Source: an uncultured Eubacteriales bacterium (lineage in GTDB: Bacteria > Bacillota > Clostridia > Oscillospirales > CAG-272). From it: a DNA stretch of 42,798 nt. Under the pieces are notes generated by a model. That model made no database searches. It saw nothing but the letters and a program-made list of their open reading frames with translations, and was not told the origin of the DNA. Positions within the stretch are counted from its first letter, which is position 1. Every line of letters begins with the position of its first letter. The translations under genes were made by a program, and so were the position numbers. The stretch is from assembly GCA_934476315.1 (NCBI GenBank), contig CAKSNQ010000013.1, forward strand, positions 1-42,798. The letters are read 5' to 3'. Positions 7,874 to 18,700 of the stretch are shown here, one piece after another.

Positions 7874-10800
7874 TCAATACCGGATCACAACGTAATGGTT
7901 TGCGGGAATGGTATAAACCATCGTCCTGCCGTCCACCTCATATTCCACCGTGACCGAATAATTGTTGTAATTCAGAATAAACGTTTTGTACGGGTCGGCG
8001 TCGTTGCCGTTCTTACCGCCGTACGTCACCGCAACCAGGTTGCCCTTGTCGCTGATGTGGATCAGGGAGGAGGTCTCCTCCTTGGTCTCTTCCTCCGGTG
8101 CCTTTTCCTCGTGCTTATCCAGCAGAGCGTCGATCGTATCGCGGCTGACGTACTTGGAAGCCGCCTCGTAGATGCCGTCAACGAAGGTCATGCAGTAATC
8201 TGCCTTCTCCTTGATTGCCGCCAGATAGGTCTCCGCTTCCGCGGCGCATGCGCGGGCATCCTCGATCAGCTCTTCCGCCGCGCCGTCCTCCGTCAGGAGA
8301 ACCACAGCGTTTGCCGCCGTTGCGTGGAGCTTGAGAACGGTCTCATATGCGTACTCTGCGTCAAGCGCCAGCTGGATGCCGCCTCTCGCCTTGTCCTTGA
8401 CCTCGTTGACCGAGTTGTTGTAGGAGCGGAGGTACATCTTGACCTGCGCGGGAAGCATCTTCGGGTTGTTCACCGCGTCAATGTACTTCTTGTAATTGGA
8501 TTCGCAGGTTTTGCACAATCTTTCGATCGTCGCGGCTGCCGACTCCATGCTCTTCGCATCTGCCGTCAACTCTTCCAGCGTATCCTTCATGGTCTGAACC
8601 GCGTTCTTTGCCGCCGCTCTCGCGTTGGCAATTGCGATGATCTTCTCCATGCGGACGGTCTCCTCATACGACGACTCGTACGCGTCGTTCTTCTGACGCT
8701 GTGCCTCGACCTCGGTTTCAATCTCCGAGATATCCAGCACACGCGTTCCCGTCAGGAAGCTGTGACCGATGATGCGCTTGGTCTGCAAGTCGCCGATCGC
8801 CTGATTCAGTTCGGTGTAGTAGGACACCACGTCATCCTTCCAGATGTTGTAGTTCACCGAGTAATACCGGGAAAGCAGATAGTATTCCTTGATCTCGTTA
8901 GTATTGCGGAAGGACAGGATGAAGTATGGGGAAGCGCCGTTTTCAATGGCTTTCAGGAGCGCGTAGTTGGTATCGCCCTCCATGTTCAGCGGCGTGCCGG
9001 CGAACTGAACGTAGCCGTGCAATACCATTCCGGCGAACGGAATCGAGTAGCTTGCTTTCATGAAACGGGAGGAATCCAGCGAAACATTCAGCAAGTGATC
9101 CACATACCCCAGCGTGTAGGCGTTGCCGCCGTCCGTCATCAGCCCGCGGGAGCCTTCCATCGAGGAAAGCGCCGCAAGCGCGTCACGCAGGAACTTCTTG
9201 TTGTCCTCGCGGTTATAGGGTTCGTCCTCGTCGAAGTCGGAGCTGAGGTCCGTGCCCAGTGTCGAGACCGAAATGCCCAGGGCGTTATAGTCGAGGTATT
9301 GCGCGTAATTATTGATCAGCTTGTTGTAGAAGCGGTCAATGTACGCGGGCGAGAGCGCCAGCTGATAGTAGGAAATGTACTTCTGCTGCGTTGCCGAATA
9401 CAACTGCTTGGAGGTATAGCGGTTATCGATGGTACGAATCGCGTCTCTCTTGAGCTTCACGCCGTCAAAGAACGACGAGTAGTTGATGTAGAGGAAATCG
9501 AAGTCGGGGTACAGTGCAAGGTTCTTGTCGCTGTCCTGATTGACCTCCTGCGCATACTTCAGAAGCTCAACAAAGCCCTTCTTGCCGCCGACGGATTTTT
9601 CCCACTTGACCTTGGACGGCACGATCGAATACATACCGCCGTTGGCAAAGCCCGTCAGCTTGAAGTTGATGTTTTTGACGCCCTTCCCGGACAGGTCCTC
9701 GTACATGGTACGAATGTCCTCAAAGGTGGTCAGCGGCTTCATGACGTCCACCGGGAAGGACAGAATCTGCTCCGTCACTTCCAGTGCGCCGAAGGACTCG
9801 ATGTACAGCGGAATATCTCCGGAAACATCCTTGTCCGTCAGGCGCTTGAGCACGCCCTGCGCCATCAGATAATTGGTGTATGCGTCCGCCATGCCGACGT
9901 AATCCGGCTGGTAGTACGAGGAGGCTCCCGCCCCGTCGCCCTCGGAGTCGCTGTCCAGCATGATGTAGCGGATCTTCAGATTGCCCGTGTACTTACGATC
10001 GGAAACGATGGTCATCGTGCTCGAAGACGTGACCGAGATCGAATCCGAAATATCGTAGGAATCCTTGGGACGCGGGTTGAAGTTGGTCATGATGGTGTGG
10101 TAATCGCTCAGGGAGCCGGCGTGGTAGGTTGCCAGCTGGCAGAGCGACTCGCCCTCCTCAATCACGGCGAAGAAGCCGCTGGAGGATGTGACCTTTTCGA
10201 CATCACTGTGGCTTTCGTAAACACCGTCCGCCACAGCCTTGTCCAACTTTTCAATGAGGGCTTCCAAATTTTTTTCCACCGTTACCGAGACGATATGCGG
10301 GGTCTCGACCACCGTTTCCGTACCATCATCGTTCTCGACGGTATTGGTCGTGGTGTAGGTGTAGAACGAGTTATCCGACTTGATACCGAACACCGGCATA
10401 CGGAGCGCCTTCTGGTAGGTACCGTCCAGCGTGTGGTACGCATAGTCCGCGCCGTACAGCTTACGGGAGGTCGTGAACGTGCTCTTACCGCTCAGATCCT
10501 CGAAGCAGAAGAGCGCGCCCGAGCCGTCGGGATAGAACGTATATCCGGTATTGTAGCTGTTACCGGCACCCATGTACGGCAAGATGGTCAGGCTCTCGAT
10601 GGAGTACAGCGTCGTGTTGTAACGCAGACCGTTGGTGGGCTGACGCACGGAAAATCCGTCGTCGTTCAGGAAGTACTCCAGTGCCAGCTTGAACACGGGG
10701 GAAAGCTCATTTTCGCTCTCGTAGCCCGTTTCATCGTGGTCGGCGTCCATCTGGTCGAAGGTGTAATCCGGGCAGTAGCCCTTGATCAGCTCCTCCATCT

Positions 10801-11656
10801 TGTTCAGCTCGACCGTGGAAATGTTGACGTCCAGTGCGTACACCGCCATCTTTTCGCAGATGGGGTACTGCGCCAGCAGGGATTTTCTGCCCTTGGCGGT
10901 GGTCTGTGCCGCCAGGTTTTTGGATTCAAAGTAGGAAGCGAAGTTGGAAAACGCGTGGGGGATGCCGCTGTTGGCTTTCGCCGAGAGCTTGATAATCTCG
11001 TTGACGGGATCCCACAGCGCATTGGCGCTTCCGTCCGCGGCGTAGCGGTTGCCGTCCAGGTTGACGACGTCGGTGATACCCAGTGCCTCAGCCAGCGGCT
11101 TGAGGATGAGGTCCACCAGATGCTCGCGCGAGATCAGTCTGGGCACCAGCTTACGCGTTGCCTCGTTGCCGATGATGTACTCCACGCGGACACCGCCCTT
11201 GATGCGCTTGATGGCGATCTGCTCATTCAGCGCGGCGTCGAAGTAGGAGTTCATGTCCTTGGTCTGCCCGTTGTCCACGTATTTGACGAGAACCTGCGAC
11301 AGAACCGCCTGTTTGGTTTTGTCCGAGCCCTGCGAGCTTGCGACATCGTAGGGGTTGGAGAACGTGATATGCCCGGTGTGCTTATTGACCAGGGCGAACA
11401 CCGCCGTATAGTCATTGAAGTACATGATGTAATTGTCGTTTTCCAGATACGGCGTCATGTACTTGAGCGCGTCCTCGGGCTTTTCGAATACTTCTTTAAC
11501 GTAATCAATTGTCGAAGCTGTCGGTTCTTCCTCGGTTCCGTCGGTCTTACCGTCCGTCGTCGCCGCTCCGACAGAAAGCGACAACACACCGACCATCGAG
11601 CCGAGTATCATCAAAACAGCTAAGAGAGTCGAGAGTGTTCTTGTAAACATTTTCAT
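7874..11656 (-). CDS. Secreted DUF5696-like protein, putative glycoside-hydrolase-like
   Basis: A 1260-residue exported protein. Residues 1-32 form a signal peptide (FTRTLSTLLAVLMILGSM, cleavage near VGA-ATTDG). The body is free of membrane spans. The central half (about 600-900) has the look of a (beta/alpha)-barrel, with strands LALYPDFDFLYINY, ALGISVSTLGTDLSSDF, GLMTDGGNAYTLGYVDHLL and GASPYFILSF. The acidic residues at some strand ends are candidate catalytic groups. A long helical section (about 985-1190) precedes a C-terminal beta domain ending in YTIPANHYVVIRY. I assign DUF5696 from family memory and from the context: such proteins sit in sugar ABC operons beside YIP1 proteins. The function is not established. 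AGGAGA seven bases before the ATG fixes the start. Confidence 0.75.
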   Translation of the reverse strand: MKMFTRTLSTLLAVLMILGSMVGVLSLSVGAATTDGKTDGTEEEPTASTIDYVKEVFEKPEDALKYMTPYLENDNYIMYFNDYTAVFALVNKHTGHITFSNPYDVASSQGSDKTKQAVLSQVLVKYVDNGQTKDMNSYFDAALNEQIAIKRIKGGVRVEYIIGNEATRKLVPRLISREHLVDLILKPLAEALGITDVVNLDGNRYAADGSANALWDPVNEIIKLSAKANSGIPHAFSNFASYFESKNLAAQTTAKGRKSLLAQYPICEKMAVYALDVNISTVELNKMEELIKGYCPDYTFDQMDADHDETGYESENELSPVFKLALEYFLNDDGFSVRQPTNGLRYNTTLYSIESLTILPYMGAGNSYNTGYTFYPDGSGALFCFEDLSGKSTFTTSRKLYGADYAYHTLDGTYQKALRMPVFGIKSDNSFYTYTTTNTVENDDGTETVVETPHIVSVTVEKNLEALIEKLDKAVADGVYESHSDVEKVTSSSGFFAVIEEGESLCQLATYHAGSLSDYHTIMTNFNPRPKDSYDISDSISVTSSSTMTIVSDRKYTGNLKIRYIMLDSDSEGDGAGASSYYQPDYVGMADAYTNYLMAQGVLKRLTDKDVSGDIPLYIESFGALEVTEQILSFPVDVMKPLTTFEDIRTMYEDLSGKGVKNINFKLTGFANGGMYSIVPSKVKWEKSVGGKKGFVELLKYAQEVNQDSDKNLALYPDFDFLYINYSSFFDGVKLKRDAIRTIDNRYTSKQLYSATQQKYISYYQLALSPAYIDRFYNKLINNYAQYLDYNALGISVSTLGTDLSSDFDEDEPYNREDNKKFLRDALAALSSMEGSRGLMTDGGNAYTLGYVDHLLNVSLDSSRFMKASYSIPFAGMVLHGYVQFAGTPLNMEGDTNYALLKAIENGASPYFILSFRNTNEIKEYYLLSRYYSVNYNIWKDDVVSYYTELNQAIGDLQTKRIIGHSFLTGTRVLDISEIETEVEAQRQKNDAYESSYEETVRMEKIIAIANARAAAKNAVQTMKDTLEELTADAKSMESAAATIERLCKTCESNYKKYIDAVNNPKMLPAQVKMYLRSYNNSVNEVKDKARGGIQLALDAEYAYETVLKLHATAANAVVLLTEDGAAEELIEDARACAAEAETYLAAIKEKADYCMTFVDGIYEAASKYVSRDTIDALLDKHEEKAPEEETKEETSSLIHISDKGNLVAVTYGGKNGNDADPYKTFILNYNNYSVTVEYEVDGRTMVYTIPANHYVVIRY

Positions 11657-11678
11657 TTCGTTTTCTCCTATCTGCTAT

Positions 11679-13826
11679 TTATACCCGATACTGAAGCTCG
11701 GTCACGATATTGGTAATCAGGCTGACGATCTTTGCCACCAGCGTCGAGAACAGGACTGCGACAAACATAATCAGCGCCATGCCGACAATCGTTCCGACAA
11801 AGGTGAGCACGTTCTTCCCCAGTGAGTAGTCATGTGTGACCATGGTGCCGAAGAAGATCAGGATTCCCATCCAGAAGAACGCGAGCGTAGAGACAAAGGA
11901 GATCAGGTCTGCCTCGGTCGTGGTCACGAAGTTGGACAGGAACGTGGTGGGGATGATCAGCATGGGGATGGGAAGCAGGCAGTAGCACACCGCCACAAAG
12001 ACATCCTTGAAGCTGCCCTCACCCTCGAACAGGGTCGTCAGGCACCAGTTCGCCAGAACAAACAGCATCAGCGGCACCAGAACGCCGATTGCCTGCGTCC
12101 AGATGGTCGAGTAGTTGCCGGTCGGGTTCATGGCGTAGCCTGTACCGATCGCCTGATAGAAGAATGCGAGAATCGTGACGCCCAGGAATACCAGTGCCGC
12201 GCGGACCGAGCCGCGTTTTTCGTGCTTCAGATCCCAGAAGCCGTCGAACGGATGGAAGATGGTATAGAAGCCGTACATCAGCTCCTGACCGAACGTCTTG
12301 CGCTCGCGACCGTCGGTCGAGCCTTTCTTGTTCACTTTCTTGGCGAACATGAAGAAGCGGACGACGCCGAAGATCACGACGGCGATAATCAGAAGCAGGA
12401 GCAGGAAGTAACTGGACATCCATTCCTTACGGACTTCCTTATAGGAGTTGGACCAGTTTGCGGTATCGTATGCGGTCTCGAAGAATTGCAGAGAATCCTC
12501 GTAGTCGCCACTGCGGTACAGCGCGTTACCGATACCGACGTACGCCGCGTCAAAGTTGGAGTTGTGCTGAAGCACCGCCTTCCAACACTGGATGGCGTAG
12601 TTGTAATCCAGCGAGTTTTCCGCGCTGATCGCTTCGATCAGGAGGTCGCCGTAGTCGGTGCGATTGTAGACGACCACGCAGTTGAGGGATTTATCGAGCA
12701 CCAGCATGGTGTCGCCCTGATAAGCGATCGCCTCAATGTTCTGAACCGAGCCGAGCATAGAGCCTTTATCACCGAACGCGAAGAGCAGGTTGCCGTTGGC
12801 GTCGTAGGTGTAAATCTTACTGCGCTTTTCGTCGATGATCGACCAGGTTTTGGCGGGACCGCACGCCACGTCAATGATACGGGAGACGCCGTTGTAGGTA
12901 TCCTTGGTTCTCGCCGAGTAGTCGATCTCGCCGGCAGGCGGCCAGAAGCCGTTCCGACGCATGATTTCCTTACCGGCGCTGTTCAGCATCTTGACCGGCA
13001 TGTAGTCGCCTTTTTTGGATTTGGAGCGAATGGCGCCCGCCACGTTCGCCTCCGGAATAGAGGAGGTCGTCACGTAGAGGTAGCCCTCGTAGTCCGCCTC
13101 GGTGGTGATGGTAATGTTGTTGAACTCCGTCGGAATATAGGACTGTGACTGCTTACGCTGCTGTTCCGTCTGGAAGCGTCTCCAGATGATATCCCACGCG
13201 GAGATTGTGACCTTCTGTGCGCCGATGAACTTGACAAATTCACCATCCTCCGCGAGAACGATCACGCCCTGATAGGTCGTCGAGGAGACGACGTACAGGC
13301 GGTTCCACGAGTCCACGGCAATTGCCACCGGCTTATACACCGAGTTATCGTCGAACAGCGCACTTTCCGGCTGGTCGATCGTGCGGACGAAGTTGCCCGC
13401 CCGGTCGAACACGACGATGCGGCTCTTGCCGGTGTCGCAGACCCAGATGTAATCCTTGGTTACATACAGACCCTGAGGACCCGACAGGCTGTCGTCAATA
13501 CCCTCGGAGTTGATGAACGTTCCGATATACTGGGGGTTTTTATAATAGCGATCGAGCTTGATAATGCGGTTGTTGCCCGCGTCGGCAATGTAGACATTGT
13601 ATTCGTCGTCCGTAACCAGGTCCGCGGGGGAGCTCAGTCCCTTTTCATCCAGACCCATGTCCGTGGTGCCGACCGACATATAAGCCGAGTACGCATCCGG
13701 AGAATACAGCGCGAAGCCGCCAATACCATAGGTATACGACTGATACGCGGAGGACGCCGCCGCCGGGATTGCCGCCACAGTCAGAATCGCAAGGAAGATG
13801 GCAACAACGGATATAAACTTTTTCAT
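11679..13826 (-). CDS. NHL-propeller, TPR and YIP1-domain membrane protein
   Basis: A 715-residue protein with an unusual domain chain. A signal peptide covers 1-26. An NHL/beta-propeller section spans about 50-395, with repeats such as SPADLVTDDEYNVYIADAGN then NRIIKLD, and GPQGLYVTKDYIWVCDTGKS. A TPR-like pair lies at about 405-465 (NYAIQCWKAVLQHNSNFDAA, YRSGDYEDSLQFFETAYD). A membrane anchor at about 482-502 is followed by a basic cytoplasmic linker and a YIP1-like domain of about five membrane spans (530-715). The propeller and TPR would face outside. A role as a surface scaffold or glycan sensor for the transporter is inference. The gene lies 22 bp from each neighbour, within the transporter operon. 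Confidence 0.8.
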   Translation of the reverse strand: MKKFISVVAIFLAILTVAAIPAAASSAYQSYTYGIGGFALYSPDAYSAYMSVGTTDMGLDEKGLSSPADLVTDDEYNVYIADAGNNRIIKLDRYYKNPQYIGTFINSEGIDDSLSGPQGLYVTKDYIWVCDTGKSRIVVFDRAGNFVRTIDQPESALFDDNSVYKPVAIAVDSWNRLYVVSSTTYQGVIVLAEDGEFVKFIGAQKVTISAWDIIWRRFQTEQQRKQSQSYIPTEFNNITITTEADYEGYLYVTTSSIPEANVAGAIRSKSKKGDYMPVKMLNSAGKEIMRRNGFWPPAGEIDYSARTKDTYNGVSRIIDVACGPAKTWSIIDEKRSKIYTYDANGNLLFAFGDKGSMLGSVQNIEAIAYQGDTMLVLDKSLNCVVVYNRTDYGDLLIEAISAENSLDYNYAIQCWKAVLQHNSNFDAAYVGIGNALYRSGDYEDSLQFFETAYDTANWSNSYKEVRKEWMSSYFLLLLLIIAVVIFGVVRFFMFAKKVNKKGSTDGRERKTFGQELMYGFYTIFHPFDGFWDLKHEKRGSVRAALVFLGVTILAFFYQAIGTGYAMNPTGNYSTIWTQAIGVLVPLMLFVLANWCLTTLFEGEGSFKDVFVAVCYCLLPIPMLIIPTTFLSNFVTTTEADLISFVSTLAFFWMGILIFFGTMVTHDYSLGKNVLTFVGTIVGMALIMFVAVLFSTLVAKIVSLITNIVTELQYRV

Positions 13827-13848
13827 AACTCTGCTACCCTTCCTTTCT

Positions 13849-14721
13849 TTAATCTTTCATACCACTGGAGCCCATGGTCTCAATGATATTGGACTGCGAA
13901 ATGACAAACACGAGAATCGGCACCGCCATCATCAGCACCAGGGACGCCGCCGAAGCACCGGCACGCTTGATACCGCCCGCGGTGATCTGCTGGATGGCGT
14001 AGTTGAGAGATTTCCACTGCTCGGAGTAGATATAAATGGAAGAACCCGCATTCCAGAGACCCTGGAACGAATAGATAATCAGCGTCAACCACGCGGGCTT
14101 GACCATCGGCATGGCGATAACCCAGAAGGTACGGAACTCGGAAGCACCGTCAAGGCGGGCACTTTCCAGCACCGTGTCGTGGACGTGGGTATCCATGAAC
14201 TGCTTCATCAGGTAAAGCCCCAACGTTGCGCACCATGCGGGGACAACGATCGCCCAAATGGTATCGATCATGTGGAAAGCCGCCATGATGAAGAACGAGC
14301 AGACCGCGGTAACGGTCGAGTGGAACATCAGTGCGGTTTTGACCGTCTGGAACATGCCCCTGGCGCCCGGGAACTTGATCTTCGCCAGTGCGTAAGCGCA
14401 CATGGAAGCCAGGAGCAGGTGTCCGAACGTACCGAGCACAGAGATCAGAACCGTGTTGAAGATGTAACGGGAGAACGGAACCCACGAGGAGTTCATCAGA
14501 ATGAACAGGTCGCGGAAGTTGCTCAGCGTCGGGTTCATCACGTAGAAGCGCGGGGGGTACATCCACAACTCATCCAGCGGCTTGAGCGCCTGCACGATCG
14601 CGTAGAACATCGGCAGGAACATGAAAATTCCGAGAATCGTCAGCAGGATCGTGATTCCGACGTCGCCGCCCGTCGACCGTGACAGAACAACTTTATGTTT
14701 TCTTGTTCTTAATTTTGCCAT
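13849..14721 (-). CDS. Carbohydrate ABC transporter permease, MalG/UgpE type (first pair)
   Basis: A 290-residue permease with six predicted membrane helices. The first follows a short basic tail (about 18-40). The EAA loop LESARLDGASEFRTFWVIAM then P is near residue 190. The start ATG lies one base after the TAA stop of its MalF-type partner, with AAGGTAGG inside the upstream gene acting as ribosome binding site, so the two are surely co-translated. It is more typical in length than the second MalG-type copy in the same operon. The two copies differ widely in the EAA loop and elsewhere, so they are not a recent duplication. Confidence 0.93.
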   Translation of the reverse strand: MAKLRTRKHKVVLSRSTGGDVGITILLTILGIFMFLPMFYAIVQALKPLDELWMYPPRFYVMNPTLSNFRDLFILMNSSWVPFSRYIFNTVLISVLGTFGHLLLASMCAYALAKIKFPGARGMFQTVKTALMFHSTVTAVCSFFIMAAFHMIDTIWAIVVPAWCATLGLYLMKQFMDTHVHDTVLESARLDGASEFRTFWVIAMPMVKPAWLTLIIYSFQGLWNAGSSIYIYSEQWKSLNYAIQQITAGGIKRAGASAASLVLMMAVPILVFVISQSNIIETMGSSGMKD

Positions 14722-14722
14722 G

Positions 14723-15673
14723 TTAAGTACCTACCTTCGCGAGTATTTTCGTGACCAGCATGTTAGCGCCGATCATGATGGCAAACAGGATCACGGCGAT
14801 GGCAGAGGCGTAACCCATTTCGTACCTCTGGTTGGCGTAGTCCTCCAGGTGGTGCATGATGGTATGTGCCGCGTATTCCACCGACGGGAATCCGCACAGC
14901 GCGGTAACGATACCACCGAATCCGAACGAGCCGGTGATGGACATGATCGCACCGAACATCAGCTGCGGCTTCATACTCGGCAGTGTGATGTACCAAAGCT
15001 CCTGCCAGCGGTTGCGGATACCGTCCACAGCGCCCGCCTCAAACAGAGCCGAGTCAACGCCCTGCAAGCCGGCAATAAAGGACAGGAACGTAGTACCAAG
15101 CGAAGTCCACAGCGCGACCACGATACACAGCGGCATGACGTACTGCGCCTTGTGGAACCAGTCGATCGGTTCGGTCTTGACGCCAAGCTCCATCAGCGTA
15201 GCGTTGACCCAGCCGTAGGAGTCGGCGGAGAACAACGTCTGCCAGATCAGGTAGATCTGACCGGAGATGGACGGCGCGTAAAAGACCAGCGTCACAAGCG
15301 CGCGGATGCGGGGGGACAGCTCGTTGATAAACCATGCAACCAGGAAGGACATCAGGTAGGAAACCGGTCCCACGATCGCCGCGAAAATGAAGGTATTCTT
15401 TACGGCGATCAGGAAAATATCGTCGTCGAAGAACAGGGTGATATAGTTGTCAAGCCACACAAAGTTCGGCGGCAGTTGCAACATGTTAAAGTCCGTAAAG
15501 CTGATAACGATGGACAGCACGACCGGCAGGATGGTGAAGATCGTGAACAGAAGCATGTAGGGCGCCACCATCAGGTAGGCAACCTTGTTCTTCTTCATTT
15601 CTTTCCATATCCACTGGCGACGAGTCATATCCGAACGCGATACAGCTTTTAATTCGTCGTTTTTCGTTGACAT
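14723..15673 (-). CDS. Sugar ABC transporter permease, MalF/UgpA/LplB type (first pair)
   Basis: A 316-residue permease. A 30-residue charged cytoplasmic N-terminus is followed by six membrane helices (the first is VAYLMVAPYMLLFTIFTILP). The EAA loop EAGAVDGIRNRWQELWYITL then P is near residue 225. GGAGGAG eight bases before the ATG supports the start. It lies 48 bp after the solute-binding protein and 1 bp before its MalG-type partner, forming the classic binding protein-MalF-MalG order. The ATPase is absent from the operon, as is common in Gram-positive sugar importers that share an MsmX-like ATPase. Confidence 0.93.
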   Translation of the reverse strand: MSTKNDELKAVSRSDMTRRQWIWKEMKKNKVAYLMVAPYMLLFTIFTILPVVLSIVISFTDFNMLQLPPNFVWLDNYITLFFDDDIFLIAVKNTFIFAAIVGPVSYLMSFLVAWFINELSPRIRALVTLVFYAPSISGQIYLIWQTLFSADSYGWVNATLMELGVKTEPIDWFHKAQYVMPLCIVVALWTSLGTTFLSFIAGLQGVDSALFEAGAVDGIRNRWQELWYITLPSMKPQLMFGAIMSITGSFGFGGIVTALCGFPSVEYAAHTIMHHLEDYANQRYEMGYASAIAVILFAIMIGANMLVTKILAKVGT

Positions 15674-15721
15674 TATGCTCTCTCCTCCAAGAATGAAAGT
15701 AAATTTGTATCGTCGGACGGA

Positions 15722-18700
15722 TCAATACGTTCTGAGTGCAGTCGCGGCATCGGCAAGGCACTGTGCCGCGAAGTAGATAAGCTGATCGTGATCCAGGTCG
15801 GAAATCTTATAGCCACCGTTCTTGGTCTCCTGATCCTGGCGGGACACCCGGACGGTGTAGCTGTCGGCGTCCGCGTTCTTCAGCATTTCGCTGAGGATAC
15901 GGGAGTAGTCCTCGATCACGAGAATGTTCTCGTCGGCGAGCGCGTTGGTGACGCCCGCGATGATGTCGTTATAACCACCCTCGCGGTTCAACTCACCCAG
16001 AGCCTCCAGCGCCTGCGCACCGCGCTTGGCGGCGAGCGTCTGACCGATCTCCAGGGTTTCCAGCAAAAATTCTTTCCGCTTACGCGTGATCTCTTTGTTG
16101 ATCGTGTTGATGTAGCTCAGCAGCTCCGTCGTGGGGTCGGCATCCTCGTTGTATGCGGCAAGCAGTGCGAAGTTGGTGTAACGGTCGATGTAATAGCTGC
16201 CGGGGTAGTTGGGGATGGACGCCAGATTTTCGAACTGTTTCTGAATCTCGGCATATTCGGATGCCGTCCAGGGCATCGAGGAAAGTGCCGTGCGGTTAGC
16301 GGTCGGGTGCTTTGCGGAGTCGCCGATGATCGCCACCATGTCATTGGCGTACGCCGTCTGGCAATCCGCGCCGGTGTACCACTTCAGGTACTCCCAAGCC
16401 GCATCCTCGTGCTTGGAGCCGGTAACGATAATGTCCGCAACAACGCTCGAAATGGAGGAGTTGTTGATGTTTCCGTTTTCATCCACGGTGCCGGGCAGCG
16501 GAACGAAGGTCCACAAGCCTTCAATCTCGGTCGCGAAGACCTTGAGTTGGTTGTACATGCCCGTGTAGTCCGCGACAACGATGGGCATCTCACCGGTACG
16601 GAAACGGTTCGCGGCGTTGTACTCGTACGGGAAGGAGTGCATGGTAAACAGGTTACACATCGTCTCGAACGATTTCAGACCCTTTGCGGAGTCCAGATTG
16701 ATGCGCATGCCGCCGTCGGCAAACAGGCTGCCGCCGGACTGATAGAGGAACATCTTGTAGTCCTTGGTCAGACCGATCTCCATGCTGTTACCCTCGAGAA
16801 TGGTCTGCGCCATGTAGATGTCATCCCACGTGCGGGGGATTTCGATGTCAAGCTCCGCGAGAATATCCACGCGGACGAACATCATCGGGAAGCTCTGCGT
16901 TTCGGGCAGTCCGTAGTAATGGATGTCGCCCTGCGAGTTTTCCATGCCGAGAACCAGCATTGCCGCATCGTTGAATTCCTTGGTAACTTCCGCAAAATCC
17001 TCTCGGACATTGCCCTGGCTGTCCACATCCAGCGTCGTCAGTGCGCCGCGGATTGCGTAGTTGATAACGTCGCCCTGTCCGAGCCCGAGGTAAACGTCCG
17101 GTCCCATACCCGCCAGGATAGAGGGCAGGAGCGTGCCGCCGGAGACCAGCTTCAGGTCAACGGGGATACCTGTGTTGTATGTAAAGTCGTTGGTGATGAG
17201 GTTACGGATGACCTGTGACTGGTCGCGTCCGTAAGCCACCCAAACGGTCAGCGCATCTTCCGAGGCATCCTCCATTGCGCCCATCGAGTTGTAGTCACGC
17301 AGGAAGGAGCGGACAAACGCGGAAACCTCGTGCACGATCTTACGGAGGAAATTCGGCTCGGCAGTCGGCAGCTTGCTGCCCGGCGCCTGAATCACAATGT
17401 AGTCCAGCTGAAGCGGCTGATTCTTGGCATCGGTCAGGAGTGTTCCGAGCGAACCGATGTAGGATTTCAGCGTTTTCATATTTCGCGCGATCTCGTCCTC
17501 GTCGCTCATCTTTTCAAGCAGCTTGGCGATCTTGATGATCGTACCGACCGAGGAAGAGGAGGAACCGGCAATCGCCTTCAGCTCTTCTGCCGTCTGCTCC
17601 AGAATCTTCGCCTGCGCCGCCATATCCGCGAGCGTGGTCGGCATAACGCGGGAGAAGTGATAATCACGGTAAGCATCCGGAGAGGAACCGGTCAGTCTCA
17701 TGATCGTCAGATAGTCGTCGTTGATGCTGTTCAGCGACGCCTGGATTTTATCCAGCACCGGCGCCATGGTTCCGAGCGAAACTTCGAGCTTGAGCGTGTA
17801 GGTCACACCCTCAACGAAGTAGAACTGATAGTTGACCAGGTTGCCCGCCTCGTCGCGCGTACCGTTGTTCATGGAGGTGGACTGCCAGTAACCGGAATAG
17901 TTGAAGCGGCACTGCACCGCCTCGGAGAACGGATAGCCGTTGTAGTAGCCGTCCGCCCCCTCGCTCAGCCCGTCGCTGTACAGTGACAGCGAGCGGCTGA
18001 CAAACAGACCGTCAAGCACGTTCTGACGGAAGCGCATGTCAATGCTGTACAGTCCCGTTTTGTCCACGCGGAACCGGTAGGAGATTGACTGACCCGCGGT
18101 TCCCCACTTCTCGCCGCCGATGGTGTTGAGCACCGTGCGGGAAGTGTCGGCGGGAGACGTTGCTGCAGAGGCACGATCCTCGGTCGGGTAAACAGTGTTG
18201 GTCGAGAGCTGGGACGGATATTCCGCCTCAATCTTGATCGTTGACTCGCCGAGCGGCGCGTTCTTATATTTATTAATGTAAGAATCATACGTAGGCAGCG
18301 TATCATGCGGAATCAGCATGATCTGCGAGATCGCCATCGGCTCGTTGACGCCCTTGAGCGTCAGCAAGACATCCCCGTTCTTATCGGGCGTGATGACATA
18401 CTGGAAGCTCTCGGCGTACTGCCCCTCGTTGTCGCGCAGGTCGCAGACCAGCCACTCCGGCGTCTGCTTCGTCGCGGGGCGCAGTTCGTTATCCTCTTTA
18501 TCCGTCGTGAAGAACCGGATTGCCGCACTCTTTTTCGTGAGCGTGTTGAAATACTCGGAGACGCCCTGCGTCCAGACGTCGGGAATATTCACGATCATGT
18601 AGGTTCCGTCGTCGCGCACCTCCGAGGTCGCGTTCACGCCGACAGTCTTGGCGGCGTCGAGCAACTCCTGTGCGTTCTGCTTGGTGCTAAGGCGAATCTC

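Noticed and set aside
7757..11623. A 1288-codon open frame on the plus strand opposite the DUF5696 gene
   Set aside because: It is exactly antisense to a gene with signal peptide, ribosome binding site and operon context. Its translation is rich in Arg/His/Val/Gln without domains. Long antisense frames are common in GC-rich genes.
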